This document shows, one piece after another, positions 5,986-11,921 of a stretch of 11,921 nucleotides of DNA. The DNA comes from Pseudomonadota bacterium (lineage in GTDB: Bacteria > Pseudomonadota > Gammaproteobacteria > Steroidobacterales > Steroidobacteraceae): assembly GCA_021780395.1 (NCBI GenBank), contig JAJXYU010000204.1, positions 1 to 11,921 of the forward strand. Reading direction: 5' to 3'. The first letter of the stretch is position 1, and each line of letters starts with the position of its first letter. A model generated the notes under the pieces. It did no database searches. It saw only the letters and a list, made by a program, of their open reading frames with translations, and had not been told where the DNA came from. A program made the translations under genes and the position numbers.

Positions 5986-8216
5986 AGGTCCGCTTCGACG
6001 GCGCGCCGCTGCGCGATCGACGGGAGGCCTTGACGTTGCCGGATCCTGGCCAGGTCCATCAGCATGCGTCCCGCCCAGCGGTAGACGTTGTTTTCCTTCA
6101 CTGTACGCCGCATCAAGCGCATTCGGCCACGCCGTTCCTCGCGCCCCATGCGCAACGCCGCTTCGATCGCGTCGGCGGTCTCGGTGACGTCGAAGGGATT
6201 CACGAGCAACGCCTCAGGCAGCTCCCGCGACGCCCCGGCGAAGGTGCTGAGGATCAGCACGCCGTCCTCGTCATCCCGCGCAGCGACGAATTCTTTCGCG
6301 ACCAGGTTCATGCCGTCGTGCAGGCTGTTGACGAGGCAGAAATCCGCGGCACGGTACAGCTCGAACACGCGCTGCGGCGGCTGGTGCTCGCCGATCAGCA
6401 CGATCGGCTGCCACCCCCCTTCGGCGAATTTCGCGTTGATACGCTCGGCTTCGGCGATCGTTTGTGCCTGCAGCGCTTGGTAGGCGGGAAGCTGGCCTCG
6501 CGACGGTGCGGCGATCTGCAGGAGGCTGATCCGCCCGCGATGCCGGGGATTGCGGTCGAGTAGCACCTCGAGCGCGCGGAAGCGCTCGACGATGCCCTTC
6601 GTGAAGTCCCAGCGCTCGACCCCGAGTCCGAGGAACACGTTCGCCCCGACCCCATGGCGTTCGCGCACTACCGCACGACAGGTCGCGACGTCCGCCGTCG
6701 CATTCAGCCAGCGCGGCGGCCATTCGATCGAGATCGGGTACGGCGCGATCCGGCACACGTGGCCCTGGTGCGTGACGGTCATGTGCTCGCGATCGATCTG
6801 GCACTCCGCGTAGCGATCGATCGTGTCGAGGAAGTTCTGGCAATGGAATCGGGTGTGGAAGCCGAGAATATCCGCGCTCAGCATGTGCAGCAGGATCTCG
6901 CTCTTCCATGGGCAGACGCCGAACGTCTCCGCGTTCGGCCACGGGATGTGCCAGAACATCGCGATCGTCGCCTTGGGGATCTTCTTGCGCACGAGCCGCG
7001 GCAGCAGGGCGAAATGGAAGTCCTGGATCAACACCACGGGACTGTCGGTGGTCGCTTCCGCGGCGCAGGCGCCGGCGAACTTCTCATTGACCACCTGGTA
7101 AGCGCGCCAGTCGCTCGCACGGAACTCGGGACGCACGTAGGCAAGATGACAGAGCGGCCAGACACCTTCGTTCGCAAAGCCGTAGTAGTACCCCGCTTCC
7201 TCTTCGGCGGTGAGCCACACCCTCCGCAGCGTGTATTCCGGGTTCTCCGGCGGCGCCGGCACGTGGTCGTCCCGGTCGACCACGTCCCGATCCGCCGACC
7301 CGGAACCATGCGCGATCCACACGCCCGCGCAGGCGCGCACGACCGGTTCCAGCGCGGTGACCATGCCGCTCGCGGGCACCTGCACGATCGGCCGTCCGTC
7401 CGTGCCGCGATTGTGGATGTAGGGCTCGCGGTTCGAGACGATCAGCACCTGGGCCGAATCCAGTTGATTTTCGACCACCTGGCGCAACGCCCGCGGCGTC
7501 CAATTCTCCCGGAAGTCGATCTCCAGCCGCTGCTGCTGCTCGATCTCGGCGAGCACCTGGCGGACCTGGGACAGGATCGGGACGGACGAACGCGGCGACT
7601 CCGCGTCATCGAGGAAGCGGCGGCCGCGGATGTCCCTGATCAGCATGTTGACCCAGCGCCGCAGCTGAAGCCAGGCCGCGAGCACGACCAGCAGCGCGAG
7701 CAAGATCACCGTGATACCGACGAACACGACGATGAAGTCCCGAACGGTGCGCTGTCGGCGGTCGATGAAGGACAGATCATGGACGAGGAGGACTTCGTAC
7801 GGCGGGTTCGCATGGGCGAACGCGAAACGCGAGATCTCCACGGAGCCTGACGGCAGGTGGACGACGCGTTCGGCCGGGACGTGAGGATTGACCGCCGACG
7901 CACAGGACACGGTGACCGGCGTGAGTTCGGTCTCGACGATCGGTCGACCGTCCGCGCCACAGACCGCTATTGCAAGGAGACGCTTGTCGTTGGTGATCTC
8001 GGACAGATACGCCCGCAGCTTCGGCCGGTCGCCGGACGCGATCAGCTGGGCGATCGGCTGCTGCATCGAGCTCATCACCAGCTGCGCCCGCATCTGCAGG
8101 TCCCCGCGAAACCAATCGCCGAGCAGCTTGTCAACGTAAGGGACGCCGAAGAAAGCGACCACGCACGACGCGAGCGCGATCGGCAGGACGATACGCAGCA
8201 GAATGGATCGTAGCAT
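5982..8216 (-). CDS. otsA: Membrane-anchored trehalose-6-phosphate synthase (GT20)
   Basis: The 744-residue protein makes trehalose 6-phosphate from UDP-glucose and glucose 6-phosphate. Residues about 257 to 744 are the GT20 domain. Positions aligning with E. coli OtsA catalytic residues are D399 (QDFH), H423 (FWHIPWPN), R535 and K540 (VERWDFTKG), D634 and E642 (DGMNLVAKEF). The canonical Arg before D634 is His633, and the N-terminal loop reads ASGM. Residues 1 to 255 are extra relative to the 474-residue E. coli enzyme: a transmembrane helix at about 7-26, a predicted extracytoplasmic domain at 27-160, a second helix at about 161-184, and a charged linker with a coiled-coil-like stretch near 217-235. 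This resembles the front of a sensor protein. ATG is set by AGGAG 5 nt upstream. Another GT20 product, such as glucosylglycerol phosphate, is possible, but adjacent otsB favours trehalose. Confidence 0.93.
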   Translation of the reverse strand: MLRSILLRIVLPIALASCVVAFFGVPYVDKLLGDWFRGDLQMRAQLVMSSMQQPIAQLIASGDRPKLRAYLSEITNDKRLLAIAVCGADGRPIVETELTPVTVSCASAVNPHVPAERVVHLPSGSVEISRFAFAHANPPYEVLLVHDLSFIDRRQRTVRDFIVVFVGITVILLALLVVLAAWLQLRRWVNMLIRDIRGRRFLDDAESPRSSVPILSQVRQVLAEIEQQQRLEIDFRENWTPRALRQVVENQLDSAQVLIVSNREPYIHNRGTDGRPIVQVPASGMVTALEPVVRACAGVWIAHGSGSADRDVVDRDDHVPAPPENPEYTLRRVWLTAEEEAGYYYGFANEGVWPLCHLAYVRPEFRASDWRAYQVVNEKFAGACAAEATTDSPVVLIQDFHFALLPRLVRKKIPKATIAMFWHIPWPNAETFGVCPWKSEILLHMLSADILGFHTRFHCQNFLDTIDRYAECQIDREHMTVTHQGHVCRIAPYPISIEWPPRWLNATADVATCRAVVRERHGVGANVFLGLGVERWDFTKGIVERFRALEVLLDRNPRHRGRISLLQIAAPSRGQLPAYQALQAQTIAEAERINAKFAEGGWQPIVLIGEHQPPQRVFELYRAADFCLVNSLHDGMNLVAKEFVAARDDEDGVLILSTFAGASRELPEALLVNPFDVTETADAIEAALRMGREERRGRMRLMRRTVKENNVYRWAGRMLMDLARIRQRQGLPSIAQRRAVEADL

Positions 8217-8221
8217 CGTGG

Positions 8222-8226
8222 CTCCT
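8222..8226 (-). promoter_or_regulatory. Ribosome binding site of otsA
   Basis: The - strand reads AGGAG here, 5 nt ahead of the otsA ATG at 8214-8216. It is among the clearest ribosome binding sites in the window and fixes the start that includes the first transmembrane helix. Confidence 0.8.
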
Positions 8227-8313
8227 GATCGGGCGTTGCAGAGGGCAGCGGCTCGAAAATGCCGCGCGGAGCGACGGCGTCACGGATGCGGGTCGGGACG
8301 CACCCATCGATGA

Positions 8314-8339
8314 TAATGCACAAGGAAATGTAATGCGCA
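8314..8339 (+). repeat. Imperfect direct repeat TAATGC(A/G)CA
   Basis: TAATGCACA (8314-8322) and TAATGCGCA (8331-8339) match at 8 of 9 bases, with starts 17 bp apart, inside the AT-rich island. The second copy overlaps the palindrome ATGCGCAT. They may be regulator half-sites; no regulator can be named from this. Confidence 0.4.
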
Positions 8340-8440
8340 TAATAAATAATCCAGGCAGTTTCAGGCCCTGTTATGCGGGCCGCGGGTCCTGCGGTGTGGC
8401 GGGGTGCGCGCGGCGTGGCGCGACCGCGACGATTTTCCCG

Positions 8441-8469
8441 TTGGAATCGCGGTGACACTGCGCTATGTT
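8441..8469 (+). promoter_or_regulatory. Candidate sigma70-type promoter for otsB
   Basis: TTGGAA (8441-8446) and TATGTT (8464-8469) each match 4 of 6 consensus bases and are exactly 17 bp apart. Initiation about 7 nt after the -10 box would fall on the A of ATG 8476, giving a leaderless or nearly leaderless otsB message, consistent with the absence of a ribosome binding site there. Box scores are modest. Confidence 0.3.
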
Positions 8470-8475
8470 TTTGGC

Positions 8476-9222
8476 ATGAAGCTGAGCGCCCCACCGGCGC
8501 CGTCGACGGACTGGTGTCTGTTCCTGGACGTCGATGGCACGCTGATCGAGTTCTGCGATTCGCCTTCGCCCACCGATCGCGACGACGCCTTGAACGGCCT
8601 GCTCGACGGCGTGTGGCGCGCGCTCGACGGTCGACTCGCGCTGATCAGCGGGCGCACGATCGACAATCTCGATCAATTGTTCGCGCCGCGGCGATTCGCG
8701 GCTGCGGGGCTGCACGGCTTGGAACGGCGCGACGCATCCGGCGTCCGGCGGCGCTTGGAAGTCGACGCGGACGCACTCGACGGCGCGCGAGCGGCGATGC
8801 GCAGCTTCGTGATGCGCCATCCGCAGGCCCGGGTCGAGGACAAGGGGATTGCAGTCGCATTGCACTATCGCAGCGCGCCGTATCTCGAGCCCGCCGCGCG
8901 CGAATGCCTGGCCGATGTCGCCGCGGATCTCGGCGACCCCTTCCACGTGCAAGAGGGCAACATGGTGATGGAACTCAAGTCGTCGCAATCGACGAAGGCC
9001 ACGGCGATCGCGGCATTCCTCGAAGAGCCGCCGTTCCACGGCCATACCCCGGTCTTCGTCGGCGACGACCTCACGGATCTGGACGGTTTCCGCGTCGTCG
9101 ATCAGCGTGGTGGAGTCTCCATTGCGGTCGGCGACCGCGTGCGGGCGCGCTGGCACATCGACGATCCGCAGGTGGTGCGGGTCTGGCTCGCGCAGGTCGC
9201 GGCGCTCGGAGAGCGTCGATGA
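8476..9222 (+). CDS. otsB: Trehalose-6-phosphate phosphatase OtsB
   Basis: OtsB dephosphorylates trehalose 6-phosphate to trehalose. The 248-residue protein is a HAD-superfamily phosphatase of normal length. Visible motifs are DVDGTL with nucleophile D18 and general acid D20, motif II SGRT (S58 to T61), the phosphate-binding K123 in EDKGIAVALHYR, and motif IV GDDLTD (D197, D198, D201). The cap-domain sequence AGLHGLERRD is also typical. ATG 8476 is chosen because it puts the nucleophile 18 residues in, as in E. coli. An in-frame GTG at 8452 and one at 8404 would add residues unlike the family. No ribosome binding site precedes 8476. It is divergent from otsA, and its TGA overlaps the ATG of the GH15 gene. 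Confidence 0.96.
   Translation: MKLSAPPAPSTDWCLFLDVDGTLIEFCDSPSPTDRDDALNGLLDGVWRALDGRLALISGRTIDNLDQLFAPRRFAAAGLHGLERRDASGVRRRLEVDADALDGARAAMRSFVMRHPQARVEDKGIAVALHYRSAPYLEPAARECLADVAADLGDPFHVQEGNMVMELKSSQSTKATAIAAFLEEPPFHGHTPVFVGDDLTDLDGFRVVDQRGGVSIAVGDRVRARWHIDDPQVVRVWLAQVAALGERR
9208..9213 (+). promoter_or_regulatory. Ribosome binding site of the GH15 gene
   Basis: GGAGAG lies inside the 3' end of otsB, 5 nt before the ATG at 9219. It supports translation from 9219 rather than from further upstream in the same open frame. Confidence 0.7.
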
Positions 9223-11021
9223 CGCCGGCGACCACCGATGCGCTCGATCTCGCGCTGATCGGCAATTGTCAGGTGGCCGCGCTCGTCGATCGGCAGGGCA
9301 GCATCGTCTGGGCCTGCTTGCCGCGACCGGACGGCGATCCGGTGTTCTGCGCGCTGTTGAAGCGCGATGGCGCCCGGTCGCGGAAGGGGGTCTTCGCGAT
9401 CGAGTTGCGCGACCTCGTCGACGCGCACTCCGGGTACCTGCGCAACACCGCGGTGCTGCAGACGACCTTGACGGACACGCACGGCAGTGCCGTTCGGATC
9501 ACGGATTTCTGTCCACGTTTTCGACGCCGTGGACGGGTGTTCCGCCCGATGAGCATCGTACGCTTGATCGAGCCGCTCGCCGGGCGTCCCGTGGTGACGG
9601 TCCGGATGAAGCCGCAGCGCGACTATGGCGCGGGCGAGCCGCAGCGCGTCGCGGGCAGTCACCACATCCGATTCGTCGCGCCACCGCTCCTGTACCGGGT
9701 GACCACGAATGCGTCGCTCGCATCGCTCCTCGACGAGAGCCCCTTCGTGCTCGACGGCCCGATCGCGCTGGTCCTGACGCCCGACGAGACGGTCGAGGAA
9801 GCGCCGCTCACGCTCGCGCGAGCCTGGCTCGAGGAGACCCGCCAGTACTGGGAGGAGTGGATACACGGACTCGCGATCCCGTTCGATTGGCAGGAAGCGG
9901 TGATCCGGGCCGCGGTCACCTTGAAGCTGTGCACCTACGAGGACACCGGTGCCGTGCTCGCGGCGATCACCACCTCGATTCCCGAGATCGCGGACAGCGG
10001 GCGCAACTGGGACTACCGGTATTGCTGGCTGCGCGACAGCTTCTTCGTGATTCATGCGCTCAATCGCCTCGGCGCGACGAACACGATGGAAGGTTATCTT
10101 CGTTACCTCGATCGTGTCGTCGCGCGCTCCCCCGGAGGCGTGCTGCAGCCGGTCTACGGGATCGGCGCCGAGGCTCGGATAGACGAGCGCACCGTGGAGT
10201 CGCTCGAAGGCTACCTCGGGATGGGGCCGGTGCGGATCGGCAATCTGGCTTACGAGCAGACTCAGCATGATGTATACGGCGCGATCGTGCTCGCCGCTCG
10301 CCAGCTGTTCTTCGATCAACGTCTGCCCGGTCTCGGCGACCGATCCCTGTACACCCGGCTCGAGATCCTCGGGGAGCGCGCCGCGGATCGCTTCGCGCAA
10401 CCGGACGCGGGACCCTGGGAGTTCCGCGGCATCGCCCAAGTGCACACCTTCTCCGCGGTGATGTGCTGGGCCGCGTGCGACCGCCTCGCACGAATCGCCG
10501 CGCAGCTCAAGATAGAAGACCGGGCCGGATTCTGGCGGCGGCGGGCCGACGCGATGCGGGCGGAGATCCTGCTGCGCGCCTGGAGCGACGCGAAGCAGTC
10601 ATTCGTCGGCTCGTTCGAAGGCCAGGAACTCGACGCGACGGTGCTGCTGCTGCCCGATCTCGGTTTCCTGGAAGCCACCGACCCGCGCTTCGTCGCGACG
10701 CTCGCGGCAGTCGAGCGGGAACTCGTGCGTGACGACCTGGTGTTCCGCTATGCGCATCGCGACGACTTCGGTCCGCCGTCGAACACGTTCACGATGTGCT
10801 CGTTCTGGTACGTGAACGCGCTGGCCGGGGTCGGCCGCGGCCGCGAAGCGCGCGACCTGTTCGAGGCACTGCTCACACGGCGCAACACCGCCGGCTTGTT
10901 CTCGGAGGACATCGATCCGAAGTCCGGCCGACAGTGGGGAAATTTTCCGCAGACCTACAGCATGGTCGGCGTGATCACGAGCGCGTTGCGCCTGAGTCGA
11001 TCGTGGGAGGAGATGCTCTGA
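9219..11021 (+). CDS. Glycoside hydrolase family 15 (trehalase or glucoamylase type)
   Basis: The 600-residue protein has the bacterial GH15 layout: an N-terminal beta-sandwich region (about 1-230, starting near LIGNCQVAALVDRQGSIVW) and an (alpha/alpha)6 barrel (about 245-600). Barrel signatures are NWDYRYCWLRDS, GMGPVRIGNLAYEQTQHD, WEFRG with E401, the expected general acid, and FSEDIDP with E563, the expected general base, followed by GNFPQTYS. There is no signal peptide, so it should act in the cytoplasm. GH15 includes glucoamylases, glucodextranases and trehalases. The ATGA overlap with otsB argues for a substrate linked to trehalose, so trehalase is the favoured guess, but specificity cannot be read from sequence. 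The same open frame runs upstream to 8373, but that part is out-of-frame otsB. The gene converges on proA with a 28-bp gap in which no terminator is apparent. Confidence 0.93.
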   Translation: MTPATTDALDLALIGNCQVAALVDRQGSIVWACLPRPDGDPVFCALLKRDGARSRKGVFAIELRDLVDAHSGYLRNTAVLQTTLTDTHGSAVRITDFCPRFRRRGRVFRPMSIVRLIEPLAGRPVVTVRMKPQRDYGAGEPQRVAGSHHIRFVAPPLLYRVTTNASLASLLDESPFVLDGPIALVLTPDETVEEAPLTLARAWLEETRQYWEEWIHGLAIPFDWQEAVIRAAVTLKLCTYEDTGAVLAAITTSIPEIADSGRNWDYRYCWLRDSFFVIHALNRLGATNTMEGYLRYLDRVVARSPGGVLQPVYGIGAEARIDERTVESLEGYLGMGPVRIGNLAYEQTQHDVYGAIVLAARQLFFDQRLPGLGDRSLYTRLEILGERAADRFAQPDAGPWEFRGIAQVHTFSAVMCWAACDRLARIAAQLKIEDRAGFWRRRADAMRAEILLRAWSDAKQSFVGSFEGQELDATVLLLPDLGFLEATDPRFVATLAAVERELVRDDLVFRYAHRDDFGPPSNTFTMCSFWYVNALAGVGRGREARDLFEALLTRRNTAGLFSEDIDPKSGRQWGNFPQTYSMVGVITSALRLSRSWEEML

Positions 11022-11049
11022 ACACGGACCGTCCCCCGGCCCACCGCGA

Positions 11050-11921
11050 TCAGCCGCGGACCTGACCGGTGCCGCGCACCAGGTATTTGTAACTCGTCAG
11101 TTGCTCGACGCCGACCGGCCCTCGCGCATGGAACTTGTCGGTGCTGATGCCGATCTCCGCGCCCATGCCGAACTCGCCGCCGTCGGCGAACTGCGTCGAC
11201 GCGTTGTGCAGCACGATCGCGCTGTCGACGCGCGCGAGGAAACGCTCAGCGGTTCGCGGATTCTTGGTCACGATGCTGTCGGTGTGTTGCGAGCCGTAGC
11301 GCGCGATGTGTGCGATCGCCGCATCGACGCCGTCGACGACGCGCACCGCGATGATCGCGTCGAGGTATTCCGCGTGCCAGTCGGCGTCATTCGCGATTTT
11401 CACCCGTGGATCGACGCCGATCGTCTCGGCGTCGCCGCGGACCTCGCAACCCGCGTCGAGCAGCGCGGTGACCAGCGGCCCGAGCATCGTCGCCGCGGCG
11501 CGCCGATCGACGAGCAGCGTTTCGGCGGCACCGCAGATGCCGGGCCGGCGCATCTTCGAGTTCACGACGATCCGTTTCGCCATCTCGAGGTCCGCCTCCC
11601 CGTCGACGTAGACGTGGCAGATGCCTTCGAGATGACCGATCACGGGGACGCGCGCCTCGTTCTGCACGCGCGCGATCAGGCTCTTGCCGCCGCGTGGCAC
11701 GATCACGTCGATGAACTCCGCCATGTCCGCGAGCAGATGCCCGACCGCGGTCCGGTCCGCGGTCGGTACCAGCTGGATGGCGCTCGCGGGCAGACCGGCG
11801 TTCTCGAGGCCGGCCACGAGGCAGGCATGGATGGCAGCATTCGAATGCAGGCTCTCCGAGCCGCCGCGCAGGATCGACGGGTTGCCCGACTTCAGACACA
11901 GCGCGCCCGCATCGGCGGTGA
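11050..11921 (-). CDS. proA: Glutamate-5-semialdehyde dehydrogenase ProA (5' partial)
   Basis: ProA reduces gamma-glutamyl phosphate to glutamate 5-semialdehyde in proline synthesis, using NADPH. The frame enters from the right edge and ends at TGA 11052-11050, covering about 290 of the usual 415-420 residues. At the edge it reads [17 protein letters not shown], a ProA signature, followed by [17 protein letters not shown], and the catalytic cysteine (codon 11535-11533) in [14 protein letters not shown]. Further on are [22 protein letters not shown] and, at the C-terminus, [19 protein letters not shown] near 11817 is not the start, since conserved sequence continues upstream. proA often sits beside proB or nadD, but neither is visible here. 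Confidence 0.96.
   Translation of the reverse strand, partial: TADAGALCLKSGNPSILRGGSESLHSNAAIHACLVAGLENAGLPASAIQLVPTADRTAVGHLLADMAEFIDVIVPRGGKSLIARVQNEARVPVIGHLEGICHVYVDGEADLEMAKRIVVNSKMRRPGICGAAETLLVDRRAAATMLGPLVTALLDAGCEVRGDAETIGVDPRVKIANDADWHAEYLDAIIAVRVVDGVDAAIAHIARYGSQHTDSIVTKNPRTAERFLARVDSAIVLHNASTQFADGGEFGMGAEIGISTDKFHARGPVGVEQLTSYKYLVRGTGQVRG

Larger units (their letters stand above)
8217..8475. promoter_or_regulatory. Divergent otsA / otsB intergenic region with AT-rich island
   Basis: This 259-bp spacer separates the divergent otsA and otsB starts and should hold promoters for both. Bases about 8309-8352 are strongly AT-rich against the GC-rich surroundings. They contain a near-perfect direct repeat and the palindrome ATGCGCAT (8333-8340). 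Candidate -10-like words occur on both strands: CATAAT at 8338-8343 on +, and TATTAT within the same stretch on -. Neither has a convincing -35 at standard distance, so no exact otsA promoter is called. No open frame here looks like a gene. Confidence 0.6.

Noticed and set aside
6654..7850. Long open frame on + opposite otsA (398 codons)
   Set aside because: It is rich in Arg, His, Asp and Pro with no recognisable domain, and lies entirely inside otsA, which has full GT20 motifs. High GC creates such antisense frames.
8362..8370. Short inverted repeat CAGG-C-CCTG upstream of otsB
   Set aside because: Four-base arms around one base are expected by chance in GC-rich DNA.
8373..9218. Upstream extension of the GH15 open frame
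   Set aside because: It is an out-of-frame reading of otsB. GH15 similarity begins at ATG 9219, which has its own ribosome binding site.
9102..10445. Long open frame on - opposite the GH15 gene (447 codons)
   Set aside because: The composition is typical of an antisense GC-rich shadow and no family motif is present. The + strand has a complete GH15 enzyme.
11022..11049. Terminator between the GH15 gene and proA
   Set aside because: The 28-bp gap has no clear hairpin followed by a T run on either strand.
1..11921. HIP1 octamer GCGATCGC as a cyanobacterial signature
   Set aside because: Only about four full octamers were found, while the shorter CGATCG is abundant. Gene content and proteins look proteobacterial.

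Overview
This window is from a bacterial chromosome that looks about two-thirds G+C by eye. Genes are tightly packed, start and stop codons often overlap, and no mobile element, RNA gene or CRISPR array is visible. Gene content and the closeness of several proteins to Escherichia coli relatives (the methionine aminotransferase YbdL, OtsB, MoaC, MobA, MoaE) suggest a high-GC proteobacterium, most likely a gammaproteobacterium. That placement is inference; there is no marker gene to fix it.

Region 1 (about 2 to 5985, + strand) is a molybdenum cofactor (Moco) operon: moeA (5' end outside the window), moaA, moaC, an in-frame mobA-moaD fusion, moaE, a moeB with a C-terminal rhodanese domain, and a YbdL-type methionine aminotransferase. 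Junctions are 11 bp or less, and several are overlaps of the ATGA or GTGA kind, so one coupled message is likely. Together the genes cover GTP to cPMP (MoaA, MoaC), sulfur loading of MoaD by MoeB with a rhodanese sulfur carrier, dithiolene formation by MoaD and MoaE, molybdate insertion (MoeA) and guanylylation (MobA). MogA/MoaB is not in the window.

Region 2 (5982 to 11021) is a trehalose module. A long otsA on the - strand encodes a trehalose-6-phosphate synthase with a two-helix, membrane-anchored, sensor-like N-terminal extension. It ends tail to tail with the aminotransferase gene, overlapping it by 4 bp. Divergent from otsA is an operon of otsB (trehalose-6-phosphate phosphatase) and a GH15 glycoside hydrolase, a candidate trehalase or glucoamylase. 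The roughly 260-bp divergent spacer holds a strikingly AT-rich island with a short direct repeat, the best regulatory candidate in the window.

Region 3 (11050 to 11921, - strand) is the C-terminal part of proA (glutamate-5-semialdehyde dehydrogenase), whose start lies beyond the right edge. Its position beside trehalose genes may be chance, although proline and trehalose are both compatible solutes.

The points most worth a second look are the MobA-MoaD fusion, the His-rich tail of MoaE, the membrane-tethered OtsA, the divergent regulatory spacer, and a strong excess of the palindrome CGATCG throughout.
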